Source: Streptomyces sp. NBC_00576
GTDB lineage: Bacteria; Actinomycetota; Actinomycetes; Streptomycetales; Streptomycetaceae
DNA length: 64,000 bases
Direction: 5' to 3'
NCBI RefSeq assembly: GCF_036345175.1
Contig: NZ_CP107780.1
Location: forward strand, 1,426,001-1,490,000
This document shows, piece after piece, positions 1 through 8,262 of the stretch (within the stretch, counting starts at the first letter, position 1; each line of letters begins with the position of its first letter). Under the pieces are notes generated by a model. That model was not told the origin of the DNA, made no database searches, and was given only the letters and a program-made list of their open reading frames with translations. The position numbers and the translations under genes were made by a program.

Positions 1-655
1 ACCTGGGAAAGAGGTCGGCCCGCATCAGGCTGGCCTGCACATCGACATCGGCCTCGGTGCGCGATGCATGGGAGACACTGATGAGCTGCAGGGCGCTCGG
101 TGCAGCCCTACACGCATACCGGCGGGGGGGCCTTGAAGTAGCAGGCGCCGTCGACGGCCGGCCGCCAGGTCTGTCGGCGCCAAGTGCCGTCGGCGAGGCA
201 GCGGCCGACCCGGCCCATGGTGATGGTGGTGAAGGTCAGCGCATCATGTCGAGCCGATGGTTCGAGCGCCCTTTCTCATGGGCTCAAGGTCGCGACGCAC
301 TCCACATGATGCGTCATCGGAAAGGCATGAATCGGCACGGCACCTGATACGCCAAGCATGTACGCGATCGTCCACGCATCCGGCGAATCTCGTCACCCCG
401 TGGGAGCCGCGCTCCGGCGATCTCGTCGTGAGCGAGGGGAACATAGCCGCACATCGCCGGTTAGCCAAACCGGTGTTCCTGCAGACGATTGTTGTCCAAC
501 GTCTGCCCGAGCACCACCGCGGATCGATCCATCGGCGAGAACTCACCACCGCTGCAGAGGCGGAATCCCTGCTCTCCGTTTGCGCGTCGTCCGTCGCCGG
601 AGGTTCTTCTCCAGTACCCGTTTGGTGCTCCATACCGCCCGGAGATCCACCACAC
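1..655. other. Left-edge region without a confident gene; possible decayed element DNA
   Basis: I see no convincing complete gene here. On the minus strand two short stretches look weakly protein-like. One is a frame that runs off the left edge (1 to about 107) and contains SVSHASRTEAD. The other is a frame ending at a TAG at 108-110, with a possible ATG at 218, containing GRCLADGTWRRQTW and DGACYFK. Neither can be assigned. From about 220 to 655 all frames read as low-complexity Arg/Ser/Pro-rich translations typical of non-coding GC-rich DNA. Because an integrase follows, I infer that this is eroded cargo of an integrated element. Confidence 0.3.
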
Positions 656-976
656 TTGCCCCCCGAACCGATAGCAGCTTCCACAAACCGTCAGCCGCGC
701 AAGCAACAGGAGGGCGCGCCACCCTCCGTAGCCAGATGCACTGTCTCCGTCCAAGATGACAACCGTTCGTCTTTCCTGGCCAACGCCTGGTATTCGACGA
801 GCGACCTCGCCGCCTGTCTGCACGTGGACACCTCGACTCTGCGGCGCTGGCGCACCGCTCGACCACCGCAGGGCCCGCCGTTCGTCTCCGTTTCGGAACG
901 CGTCGTCCTGTACAGCGCGCTCGACGTGGAGGAATGGCTGCACAGCCGCCGGACCGTCCCGGGCCGAGAAGCCTGA
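656..976 (+). CDS. Excisionase-like helix-turn-helix protein
   Basis: A small DNA-binding protein, probably the recombination directionality factor for the adjoining integrase. The last 60 residues form a MerR/excisionase-type winged helix: WYSTSDLAACLHVDTSTLRRWR is the helix-turn-helix, and LYSALDVEEWLHSRR is the closing helix with the usual 'DVEEWL' pattern. The start is uncertain. No ATG lies near the domain; the TTG at 656 has GGAGA ten bases upstream, and a GTG at 428 or an ATG at 257 would add sequence that does not look like protein. The stop overlaps the integrase start as TGATG, so the two genes are coupled as in xis-int pairs of actinomycete integrative elements. The assignment to excisionase is inference from the fold and position. 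Confidence 0.6.
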   Translation: MPPEPIAASTNRQPRKQQEGAPPSVARCTVSVQDDNRSSFLANAWYSTSDLAACLHVDTSTLRRWRTARPPQGPPFVSVSERVVLYSALDVEEWLHSRRTVPGREA

Positions 977-2193
977 TGGCCGAGAAGGCCATTGTTCCGG
1001 TCGGTGTCCGACTCTCCACCGACATCGAATACCGGCCCGATCGCCCCCATCCCTACCGAGCGCGGGTCCGCTGGTTCGATCCCGCTACGAAGCGGCGCCT
1101 GTCCCTGTCGGAGGGAAAGGCGGACGAGGACGAGGCGCAGGAGTGGCTCCAGGACATCATCGAAGCCGCGCAGGCCGGACTGTCCCCATCGCTCGCCACC
1201 ATGAAACTCGCCGAATACGGCGACGCGAACATGGATCTCGCCCTGCGCGGGCTGGAGTTGAAGACCCTCGACCCCTATCTCGCGGGTTGGCGGATGCGCG
1301 TGGTCCCTGCCCTGGGCCACCTCGCCGTACGGATGATCACCAACGGCATCGTCGACCGCACCGTGCAGAACTGGATCGTCGACGAACACAGCCGCTCCAC
1401 GGTCAAGAACACCATCGCCGTCTTGGTCCGCGTCATGGAACAGGCAGTCCGCGACGGCATCATCAAAGTCAACCCCGCCCGCATCAGCGGCTGGCAGAAG
1501 CTCTACAAGCAGGCCGAGGACGAACTCCGCGACCCCCGGGCCCTCGCCCTGCCCGACTGGGACACGCTCGTCCAGCTGGCCGACGCACTCGTGGCCGCCT
1601 CCTACAACCACTACCGCGGCTGGGGCGACGTCGTCCTGTTCGCCGCGAGCACCGCTGCCCGGATCGGGGAAGCCTCCGGGTGCCGCGTCGGAGATATTGA
1701 CACCAGCCAGTGGATCTGGACGGTACGGCGGCAGACCACGCCCGCGCCCGGCGGACTCACCGACAAGGGCACCAAGGGCAAGCGCGCCCGGAAGGTTCCC
1801 ATCATCGAGGAGATCCGCCCGCTCATGGCCCAGCGTATCCTCTCCGCCGGCCCCGCCCCTGACGCACGTCTGTTCACCGGCCCACGCGGAGGACGCGTCT
1901 CCACCGCGGTCCTGCGCGACGCGACCCACTGGGACGAGGTCGTCACCCGCCTCGGCTACGAGCACCTGCGCCGCCACGATCTCCGCCACACCGGACTGAC
2001 CTGGTTCGCGGACGCCGGAGTCCCCCTCCACGTACTGCGCAGGATCGCCGGCCACGGATCGCTGACGACCACTCAGCGCTACCTGCACCCGGACGTCCAC
2101 AAGATCACGGCTGCCGGTGCGGCACTCTCCGCACACCTCAGCGTGCTGCGCGCCCCGCGCACGCTTCCCGCAACGACTGTCCTCACCCGCTGA
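976..2193 (+). CDS. int: Tyrosine recombinase / site-specific integrase
   Basis: A 405-residue integrase that would insert and excise the element by strand exchange at the neighbouring tRNA gene. The N-terminal half carries the arm-binding and core-binding (SAM-like) domains. The C-terminal catalytic domain shows the first Arg in STAARIGEASG, the box HDLRHTGLTW (HxxR), a downstream His in IAGHGSLTTTQ and the Tyr nucleophile in RYLHPD. The ATG at 976 overlaps the stop of the excisionase-like gene (TGATG) and was preferred to an in-frame ATG at 934 inside that gene. The gene points toward tRNA-Pro about 100 bases away, the classic arrangement for elements of the pSAM2 type and for phages. Length is normal and all catalytic residues are present, so it should be active. 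Confidence 0.93.
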   Translation: MAEKAIVPVGVRLSTDIEYRPDRPHPYRARVRWFDPATKRRLSLSEGKADEDEAQEWLQDIIEAAQAGLSPSLATMKLAEYGDANMDLALRGLELKTLDPYLAGWRMRVVPALGHLAVRMITNGIVDRTVQNWIVDEHSRSTVKNTIAVLVRVMEQAVRDGIIKVNPARISGWQKLYKQAEDELRDPRALALPDWDTLVQLADALVAASYNHYRGWGDVVLFAASTAARIGEASGCRVGDIDTSQWIWTVRRQTTPAPGGLTDKGTKGKRARKVPIIEEIRPLMAQRILSAGPAPDARLFTGPRGGRVSTAVLRDATHWDEVVTRLGYEHLRRHDLRHTGLTWFADAGVPLHVLRRIAGHGSLTTTQRYLHPDVHKITAAGAALSAHLSVLRAPRTLPATTVLTR

Positions 2194-2209
2194 CACCGGT
2201 CAAGGACCA

Positions 2210-2230
2210 CTGGTCCCCATCTGGTCCCCA
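2210..2230. repeat. Tandem CTGGTCCCCA repeat between int and attachment region
   Basis: Two identical 10-base copies of CTGGTCCCCA lie at 2210-2219 and 2221-2230, an 11-base period, just after the integrase stop. Short direct repeats at this place in tyrosine-integrase elements are usually arm-type integrase sites; that role is inferred. Confidence 0.5.
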
Positions 2231-2239
2231 AGAATGATC

Positions 2240-2275
2240 GAGGGGCGGTTTCGGATTCCTCCGAAACCGCCCCTC
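2240..2275. terminator. Perfect hairpin, terminator for tRNA-Pro and int
   Basis: A 15-bp perfect stem (2240-2254 with 2261-2275) around the six-base loop ATTCCT. It follows the 3' end of the minus-strand tRNA and also the end of the plus-strand integrase, so it can serve both. Confidence 0.75.
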
Positions 2276-2293
2276 ACCTGCGACTCCATAGAG

Positions 2294-2367
<74 letters not shown>

Positions 2368-2465
2368 ATGCCGCCTGACCTGGGATTTCCCCTGGCCGAA
2401 CGCGCATGGAAACAATAGCGCACTCGGGTCGATGGTCGCGCACTCCTTTATTCGTCCCCCGGCCC

Positions 2466-2503
2466 TTGACCTCAAGTTTGGTTGAGGTCGCACGATCGTC
2501 TCC
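2466..2503 (+). promoter_or_regulatory. MerR/SoxR-type promoter with overlapping operator
   Basis: A -35 hexamer TTGACC (2466-2471) and a -10 hexamer CACGAT (2491-2496) are separated by 19 bp, the long spacer that defines promoters activated by MerR-family proteins. A perfect inverted repeat sits in the spacer: GACCTCAA (2468-2475), six bases, TTGAGGTC (2482-2489). The central 18 bases match the E. coli soxS operator CCTCAAGTTAACTTGAGG at 15 positions. The start ATG follows the -10 by seven bases, so the transcript is probably leaderless. No MerR-family gene is adjacent. Confidence 0.65.
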
Positions 2504-3238
2504 ATGACGACCACAGCCACGCACATCGACCCGTACGAGACACCCGACGCACACGACACACACGCATACGCCGAGCTGACCGGGCTCATGGGGCTGATGA
2601 CCGGCGACGAGAAGCACGGGCCGGCGGCGACCTCCACCCTGGACGTTCTCTGGGTGCTCTACGACCGGGTCCTGCGGGTCGGCCCCGACCGGATGGCGGA
2701 CCCCGAGCGCGACCGGTTCCTGCTGTCCAAGGGGCACGGGCCCATGGCGTACTACGCGGTACTCGCTGCCAAGGGCTTCCTGCCCGTGGCCTGGCTGCCG
2801 GGCTTCGGCTCGTACGACTCGCCGCTCGGTCACCACCCCGACCGGGTGCTGGTGCCCGGGGCCGAGATCGGCAGCGGCTCGCTGGGGCACGGTCTGCCGA
2901 TCGCGGTCGGTACGGCGCTGGGGCTGCGCGCCCAGCGGCGCGGAGGGCCCGCGGTGTGGGTGCTGATCGGCGACGCCGAACTGGACGAGGGCAGCAACCA
3001 CGAGGCGATCGCCTTCGCCGGTCCCGCCGGCCTCGAACGCCTGCACACAGTCGTCGTCGACAACTCGTCCGCCAGCCATGGCCGGCCCGGTGGCATCGCC
3101 GCCCGCTTCGAGGCCGCGGGCTGGTCCACGGCAACGGTCGACGGCCGTGACCACGAGGCCCTGTACACCGCGTTCACCACGCCGCATCCCGGCCGCCCGC
3201 ACGCGGTCGTGGCGCGGGTCGAACCGAAGTCCGACTGA
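2504..3238 (+). CDS. Transketolase, N-terminal (thiamine-binding) subunit
   Basis: One half of a split transketolase, a thiamine-diphosphate enzyme that moves two-carbon units between sugar phosphates in the non-oxidative pentose phosphate pathway. Visible marks are SKGHGPMAYYAVLA, the GSGSLGHGLPIAVG loop and the ThDP/Mg motif GDAELDEGSNHEA, followed by an Asn in VVVDNSS. The 244 residues match the usual length of N-terminal subunits. The C-terminal partner follows after 70 bases. No ribosome-binding site precedes the ATG, and the promoter -10 lies seven bases upstream, so I infer a leaderless mRNA. Control by a MerR-type regulator would fit a role in redox balance. The exact sugar substrates are unknown; split enzymes are sometimes dedicated to special sugars. 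Confidence 0.88.
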   Translation: MTTTATHIDPYETPDAHDTHAYAELTGLMGLMTGDEKHGPAATSTLDVLWVLYDRVLRVGPDRMADPERDRFLLSKGHGPMAYYAVLAAKGFLPVAWLPGFGSYDSPLGHHPDRVLVPGAEIGSGSLGHGLPIAVGTALGLRAQRRGGPAVWVLIGDAELDEGSNHEAIAFAGPAGLERLHTVVVDNSSASHGRPGGIAARFEAAGWSTATVDGRDHEALYTAFTTPHPGRPHAVVARVEPKSD

Positions 3239-3308
3239 CCCGCCCCTCCCCACTGTCTCGTCCCGTCCCGTCCTACTGATCTCACCGACCTGAAGGGATC
3301 CACACCCC

Positions 3309-4205
3309 ATGGACACCATGCGCGACCGCTTCGCCCCTGTCCTGACCCGGCTGCTCGACGAGGATCCGCGCGTCGCCGTCGTACTCGCCGAGATCGGCGC
3401 AGCCCAGTTCGCTCGGACGCGGGCCCGGCATCCCGACCGGGTGATCAACGTGGGCATCCGGGAGCAGCTGCTGATCGGTGCGGGCGCGGGCCTGGCGCTC
3501 ACCGGTATGCGCCCCGTCGTGCACACGTTCGCGAGCTTTCTCGTCGAGCGGCCCTTCGAGCAGGTCAAGCTCGATCTCGGGCACCAGGACGTCGGCGCGG
3601 TACTCGTGAGCGCCGTCGCCTCCTTCGACTGGCCCGCGGGCGGCTACACGCACATGGCACCCGGTGACGTGGCCCTTCTCGACACCCTGGACGGCTGGAC
3701 CGTACACGTGCCGGGGCACCCCGACGAGGCCGAGACATTGCTGCGGCACGCGGTCGCCGCGGGTGACGACAAGGTGTACGTACGGCTGTCCGCGCAGTCG
3801 AACAGGGAGGGGCGCGCGGTCGACGGCCAACGGTTCCTCACCCTTCGTGAGGGCCGCTCCGGTGTCGTGATCGGCGTCGGGCCGATGCTCGACGCGGTGC
3901 TCGACGCCACGGAGGGGCTCGACGTCACCGTCCTGTACGCGACGACCGTACGGCCCTTCGACACGGCCACGCTGCGCCGGGCCACGGACGTCGCGGGCAC
4001 GGACGTCGTCCTCGTCGAGCCGTACCTCGCGGGCACGTCGACAGCCGTCGTGAACGACGCGCTCAGCGATGTGCCCCACCGTGTCCTGGGCCTCGGCGTG
4101 GGCCGTCGCGAACTCCGCCGTTACGGGGACATCGAGGAGCACGTGGCCGCGCACGGGCTCGACGCACGGACGCTCCGGGAGCGGATCCAGGGGTTCGTGG
4201 CCTGA
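3309..4205 (+). CDS. Transketolase, C-terminal subunit
   Basis: The second half of the split transketolase, 298 residues. It contains the pyrimidine-binding domain (VINVGIREQLLIGAGAGLALTGMRPVVHTFASF, with the Glu that activates ThDP in GIREQ) and the C-terminal transketolase domain (VTVLYATTVRPFD). A purine-rich AAGGGA lies about ten bases before the ATG; a second ATG three codons in is possible. It forms an operon with the N-terminal subunit, and the two should assemble into one active enzyme. The gene ends only 15 bases from the stop of the convergent gene, and a hairpin spans the junction. Confidence 0.88.
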   Translation: MDTMRDRFAPVLTRLLDEDPRVAVVLAEIGAAQFARTRARHPDRVINVGIREQLLIGAGAGLALTGMRPVVHTFASFLVERPFEQVKLDLGHQDVGAVLVSAVASFDWPAGGYTHMAPGDVALLDTLDGWTVHVPGHPDEAETLLRHAVAAGDDKVYVRLSAQSNREGRAVDGQRFLTLREGRSGVVIGVGPMLDAVLDATEGLDVTVLYATTVRPFDTATLRRATDVAGTDVVLVEPYLAGTSTAVVNDALSDVPHRVLGLGVGRRELRRYGDIEEHVAAHGLDARTLRERIQGFVA

Positions 4206-4224
4206 GCCCGCCGTTCGGGTTCAG
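4202..4224. terminator. Compact hairpin spanning two convergent stop codons
   Basis: A nine-bp stem, CTGAGCCCG (4202-4210) with CGGGTTCAG (4216-4224), with one G-T wobble and loop CCGTT. It contains the TGA of the transketolase gene and the stop of the convergent gene, so it probably terminates both transcripts in a 15-base gap. Confidence 0.5.
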
Positions 4225-4580
4225 CCGGCATCCGGCATCCCCAACTCCGGGTGGGCGTCGATCAGTCGGGGCGGGGCCGCCTGGCGCCAGGAGTCGGCGA
4301 GGATGTCGCGCAGTTCGCCCTCGTCCTCCAGCGCGGCCAGGCGCACTCTCACCCAGGCGAAGCCCGCCTCGTGGTCAGCGATCCAGAACTTCTCCGGTTC
4401 GGCCAGGACCAGTTCGTCGCGCTCGTCCTTCGGGCAGCGCACGGCGATGGAGGTCTCCTCCTCGGGCAGCGTGGCAAACATCTTCCCCGCAACCCGGAAC
4501 GTGGGCATGCTCCAGGCGATCTTCTCCGTCGTGTCCGGCAGGGAGAGGGAGATACGGCGTACGTCTTCGGCTTCCGGCAT
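4221..4580 (-). CDS. MmcQ/YjbR family protein
   Basis: A 119-residue protein of the MmcQ/YjbR family, small alpha-beta proteins with a CyaY-like fold. Visible family features are the N-terminal helix DVRRISLSLPDTTEKIAW, the strand SMPTFRVAGKMFATL and the C-terminal ADHEAGFAWVRVRL and ELRDILADSWRQAAP. The molecular role is unknown; DNA binding has been suggested for the family. I start at the ATG at 4580 because an upstream ATG at 4610 adds residues outside the domain. TACGGT lies seven bases before 4580 and there is no clear ribosome-binding site, which suggests a leaderless transcript. It reads alone, convergent with the transketolase. Confidence 0.8.
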   Translation of the reverse strand: MPEAEDVRRISLSLPDTTEKIAWSMPTFRVAGKMFATLPEEETSIAVRCPKDERDELVLAEPEKFWIADHEAGFAWVRVRLAALEDEGELRDILADSWRQAAPPRLIDAHPELGMPDAG

Positions 4581-4673
4581 GCAACGCACCGTAGCCAATG
4601 CCACTGACAATCACCCGCGCTCACCGCGCATTCCCCGGCGAGAGCGCCCGCTCTCCTGCGCCGAGAGGTACGG

Positions 4674-5576
4674 CTACGCCTGCGCGGCCGTGCCGAGCGC
4701 ATCCAACACCGGGCGGATCAGCGGGTGTTCCTCCGCTCCCCTGCGGACGGCCGCGAAGACCCTCCGGGTGGGTGCGACCCCGTCGACCGGGCACACGACC
4801 ACGCCCGTCAGGTCCATGCCGCGCAGCGCCGAACGCGGTACGAGGGCCACGCCGGCGTCAGCCGAGGCGAGGGCCACGACCGCGCGGAAGTCGTCCGAGG
4901 AGTGTTCGAGGCGGGGCCGGAAACCGGCGTTCTCGCAGGCCAGGACGACCACCTCGTGGCAGGGATTGCCGGGGTACGGCCCGATCCACGGGTCCTTGGC
5001 CAGTTCGGCGAGCGGCACCTCGTGGGCGTCGGCGAGACGGTGGGTGACCGGGACGACCGCGTCGAAGGGTTCGGCGTAGAGGGGGACGTGGGTGAGACGG
5101 GGGTCGTCGGCGGGCGGCGCTCCCCGGTACTCGACGGCCACGGCGACGTCGACCTGCCGGTCCAGCACCATCGGCAGGCTGGCGTCACCCTCGGCGTCCT
5201 GGACGCGGACACGGATGCCGGGGGCGGTCTCGGCGAGGCGGGCCAGGGCGGGGGCGACGACCAGCGCGATGCCGGTCGCGAAGGCGGCGACGGTGACCGT
5301 GCCGGCGGCGCCCGAGTCGTACGCGGCCAGCTCGGCCTCGGCCCGCTCCAGCTGGGCGAGGACCACGTTGGTGTGCGTCAGCAGGATCTCGCCGGCCGGG
5401 GTCAGTCGTACACCCCTGGCGCCGCGCTCGACGAGCCGGTGGCCGGTCTCCTGCTCCAGGGCCGTGAGCTGCTGGGAGACGGCGGAGGGGGTGAGGTAGA
5501 GCGCGGCGGCAGCCGCTGTCACCGTGCGATGGTCGGCCACCGCACGCAGGATGTGGAGCCGCCGCGCTTCGATCAT
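4674..5576 (-). CDS. LysR-family transcriptional regulator
   Basis: A 300-residue LysR regulator. The N-terminal winged helix-turn-helix (IEARRLHILRAVADHRTVTAAAAALYLTPSAVSQQLTALEQETGHRLVERGARGVRLT) is followed by a coiled linker helix and a periplasmic-binding-protein-like effector domain. The inducer is not predictable. It reads away from kbl, whose stop lies 35 bases upstream of it, so a kbl-tdh regulatory link is possible but not shown. The ATG has no ribosome-binding site; GATAAT (5584-5589 on the minus strand) ends seven bases before it, which indicates a leaderless transcript and places any autoregulatory site in the 3' end of kbl. Confidence 0.9.
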   Translation of the reverse strand: MIEARRLHILRAVADHRTVTAAAAALYLTPSAVSQQLTALEQETGHRLVERGARGVRLTPAGEILLTHTNVVLAQLERAEAELAAYDSGAAGTVTVAAFATGIALVVAPALARLAETAPGIRVRVQDAEGDASLPMVLDRQVDVAVAVEYRGAPPADDPRLTHVPLYAEPFDAVVPVTHRLADAHEVPLAELAKDPWIGPYPGNPCHEVVVLACENAGFRPRLEHSSDDFRAVVALASADAGVALVPRSALRGMDLTGVVVCPVDGVAPTRRVFAAVRRGAEEHPLIRPVLDALGTAAQA

Positions 5577-5611
5577 GCGATCGATTATCCAGTACGTCCG
5601 GGACGGTACGG

Positions 5612-6811
5612 TCAGCCCTCCAGCTCCGCCCGGGCCGCGACGAAGGCGTCGACAGCACGGTTCACGTCCTCGGCGGAGTGCCCGGCCGACAGCTGGACAC
5701 GGATCCGGGCCTGCCCCTGCGGCACGACCGGGTACGAGAAGCCGATCACGTACACACCGCGCTCCAGCAGCAGCTCTGCCAGCCGACCGGCCTTCGTGGC
5801 GTCACCGATCATCACGGGCGCGATGGCGTGGTCGCCGGGGAGGATGTCGAAGCCCTCCTGGGTCATCCGGCGGCGGAACAGGGCGGTGTTCTCGGCGAGC
5901 CGGATCCGCAGGTCGTCCGCCGACTCCAGCAGGTCGAGCACCTTCAACGAGGCGGCGGCGATCACCGGGGCAAGCGTGTTCGAGAACAGGTACGGCCGTG
6001 AGCGCTGCCGCAGGAGAGCAACGATCTCGGCGCGCGCGGCCACGTAACCCCCGGACGCACCGCCCAGTGCCTTGCCCAGCGTGCCGGTGACGATGTCCAC
6101 GCGGTCCATGACGCCGTGCAGCTCGGGGGTGCCCCGACCACCGGGACCGACGAAGCCGACGGCGTGCGAGTCGTCGACCATGACCATGGCGTCGTGGCGG
6201 TCGGCGAGGTCGCAGATCTCGCGCAGCGGGGCCACGTAGCCGTCCATGGAGAACACGCCGTCGGTGACGATCAGCTTCCGGCGCGCGCCGCCCTCCTCGG
6301 CCTCCTTCAACTGCCGTTCCAGATCGGCCATGTCACGGTTGGCGTACCGGAAGCGGCGCGCCTTGGACAGGCGGATGCCGTCGATGATCGAGGCGTGGTT
6401 GAGGGCGTCGGAGATCACCGCGTCCTCGGCGTCGAGAAGGGTTTCGAAGATGCCTCCGTTGGCGTCGAAGCAGGAGGAGTAGAGGATCGTGTCCTCCTGG
6501 CCGAGGAACGCCGACAGCCGCGCCTCCAGCTCCTTGTGCACCTCCTGCGTACCGCAGATGAACCGTACGGAGGCCATGCCGTAGCCCCAGCGGTCGAGCG
6601 CCTCGTGGGCGGCGGCGACGACCTCGGGGTGGTCGGCGAGGCCGAGGTAGTTGTTGGCGCAGAAGTTGAGCACCTCGCCGGGGCGCCCGCCCGCGGTGAC
6701 GGAGACGGTCGCGGACTGCGGACTGCCGATGACTCGCTCGGGCTTGTGCAGACCGGCGGCGCGGATCTCGTCGAGGGTGGCGCGCAGGTCGTCGCGCACG
6801 GAGTCGAACAT
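5612..6811 (-). CDS. kbl: 2-amino-3-ketobutyrate CoA ligase (glycine C-acetyltransferase)
   Basis: A PLP enzyme that cleaves 2-amino-3-oxobutyrate with CoA to glycine and acetyl-CoA, the second step of threonine catabolism. The 399 residues match the family length of about 398. Visible are NFCANNYLGLADHPEV, FICGTQEVHKELE, the PLP-pocket VDDSHAVGFVGPGGRG and the Schiff-base Lys in DIVTGTLGKALGGASGGY. The ATG at 6811 has GGAG eight bases upstream and gives the expected N terminus; upstream sequence belongs to tdh. The gene lies 28 bases after tdh and must be co-transcribed, so the unstable ketoacid passes directly between the two enzymes. Confidence 0.95.
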   Translation of the reverse strand: MFDSVRDDLRATLDEIRAAGLHKPERVIGSPQSATVSVTAGGRPGEVLNFCANNYLGLADHPEVVAAAHEALDRWGYGMASVRFICGTQEVHKELEARLSAFLGQEDTILYSSCFDANGGIFETLLDAEDAVISDALNHASIIDGIRLSKARRFRYANRDMADLERQLKEAEEGGARRKLIVTDGVFSMDGYVAPLREICDLADRHDAMVMVDDSHAVGFVGPGGRGTPELHGVMDRVDIVTGTLGKALGGASGGYVAARAEIVALLRQRSRPYLFSNTLAPVIAAASLKVLDLLESADDLRIRLAENTALFRRRMTQEGFDILPGDHAIAPVMIGDATKAGRLAELLLERGVYVIGFSYPVVPQGQARIRVQLSAGHSAEDVNRAVDAFVAARAELEG

Positions 6812-6839
6812 GACAGAAGCTCCTGAAGATGTAAGGGAG

Positions 6840-7868
6840 TTACGTGGACCAGTCGAGGATGACCTTGCCGCCCCGGCCGCTTGCCGCGTCCGCGAACGCG
6901 GCCTCGTGGTCGCGATGGTCGTAGCGGCCGGTGATGACCGGGGCGAGGTCGAGGCCGCCCTCGAGCAGCACCGACATCGCGTACCAGGTCTCGAACATCT
7001 CACGACCGTAGATCCCCTTGATCGTGATCATGGAGGTGACGATCCGGGACCAGTCGACCGGAAACTCCTCCGAGGGCAGGCCGAGCATGGCGATCCGTCC
7101 GCCGTGCGTCATGTTGGCGATCATGTCGCGCAGGGCCTCGGGGCGGCCTGACATCTCCAGGCCGATGTCGAAGCCCTCGCGCAGACCGAGGGTGCGCTGG
7201 CCGTCGGCGACGGTCGCGCCGGAGACGTTCAGCGCCAGGCTCGCGCCGATCTTGCGCGCCAGTTCGAGCCGTTCCTCGCTGACGTCGGTGACGACCACGT
7301 TCCGCGCCCCGGCGTGCCGGGCCACCGCCGCCGCCATCAGCCCGATCGGGCCGGCCCCCGTGATCAGGACGTCCTCGCCCACCAGCGGGAAGGACAGGGC
7401 GGTGTGCACGGCGTTGCCGAACGGGTCGAAGATCGCCGCCACGTCGAGGTCGACGGGCACGCGGTGCACCCACACGTTGGCGGCGGGCAACGCGACGTAC
7501 TCGGCGAAGGCCCCGTCCCGCCCGACGCCGAGCCCCACCGTGGCCCGGCACAGATGGCGGCGCCCGGCGAGGCAGTTGCGGCACCGGCCGCACACCAGGT
7601 GCCCCTCGCCGCTGACCCGGTCGCCGACGCCGATGTCGGAGACATCGCGTCCCATCCCGACGACCTCGCCGACGAACTCGTGCCCGACCACGAGCGGCGT
7701 ACGGATCGCCTGCCGCGCCCAGCCGTCCCAGGCCCGGATGTGCAGATCGGTGCCGCAGATCCCGGTTCTGAGCACCTTGATCAGTACGTCACCGGGGCCG
7801 ACGGCCGGTTCCGGTACGTCCGCGAGCCACAGCCCGGGCTCCGCCTTCTCCTTGACCAGCGCCTTCAA
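6840..7868 (-). CDS. tdh: L-threonine 3-dehydrogenase
   Basis: A zinc-dependent NAD enzyme that oxidises L-threonine to 2-amino-3-oxobutyrate. With the start at TTG 7868 the protein has 342 residues and begins MKALVKEKAEPG, which aligns with E. coli Tdh (341 residues, MKALSKLKAEEG). AGGAG lies eight bases before the TTG; an earlier in-frame ATG adds about 50 unrelated residues. Catalytic zinc ligands are in GICGTDLHI and GHEFVGEVVG; the structural zinc site is the four-Cys lobe CGRCRNCLAGRRHLC; the Rossmann loop is GAGPIGLMAAAVARH. First gene of the tdh-kbl operon, divergent from a DUF2264 gene. Confidence 0.95.
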   Translation of the reverse strand: MKALVKEKAEPGLWLADVPEPAVGPGDVLIKVLRTGICGTDLHIRAWDGWARQAIRTPLVVGHEFVGEVVGMGRDVSDIGVGDRVSGEGHLVCGRCRNCLAGRRHLCRATVGLGVGRDGAFAEYVALPAANVWVHRVPVDLDVAAIFDPFGNAVHTALSFPLVGEDVLITGAGPIGLMAAAVARHAGARNVVVTDVSEERLELARKIGASLALNVSGATVADGQRTLGLREGFDIGLEMSGRPEALRDMIANMTHGGRIAMLGLPSEEFPVDWSRIVTSMITIKGIYGREMFETWYAMSVLLEGGLDLAPVITGRYDHRDHEAAFADAASGRGGKVILDWST

Positions 7869-8262
7869 CGCAGCGGCTCCTGTTGGTGAGACCCCGGATG
7901 AGGGCACGCCGAAGGAGCGAGCCCGTGCCGGGGAGAATGGTGACGTCGACGGCAAGACCGACGAGAACGCGAACCTGAGAACGCGAGACGCAATCTGCCG
8001 TACGGCGACTCCCCGGTCCATCGAGGTTTTCTTAAGCGCTGCCGCAGCTTTCCTTCACGCCCTCCCTATGGGGGACCGCACGTCGGCTGGCATATCCCCA
8101 TTGGCCGGAAGAACCACAACAGCCGCACACGTGTTGATCCGACCGGAACGATCAGCCGTATCCCTTCTGAGAAGCCGCGCGAACAGACATGTGAACCGAC
8201 TGACCCGACTGAACCGACACCCGCGCCCCGCCAGGGGCCGTCCAAGGAGTCAGGAACCTGTC
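7869..8262. promoter_or_regulatory. Divergent intergenic region, tdh / DUF2264 gene
   Basis: These 394 bases hold the promoters of two diverging units but no gene I can support. The only structure I see is a short imperfect direct repeat of CCGACTGA near 8194-8217 in the leader of the plus-strand gene. I could not fix -35/-10 pairs with confidence. Confidence 0.4.

Noticed and set aside
691..2196. 501-codon open frame on the minus strand across the integrase
   Set aside because: It is antisense to a well-supported tyrosine integrase with intact motifs; long antisense frames are expected at this G+C content.
7018..8262. N-terminal extension of the DUF2264 frame by 415 codons
   Set aside because: The extension is antisense to tdh and reads as Ser/Arg/Pro-rich noise; a ribosome-binding site and family start fit the ATG at 8263.
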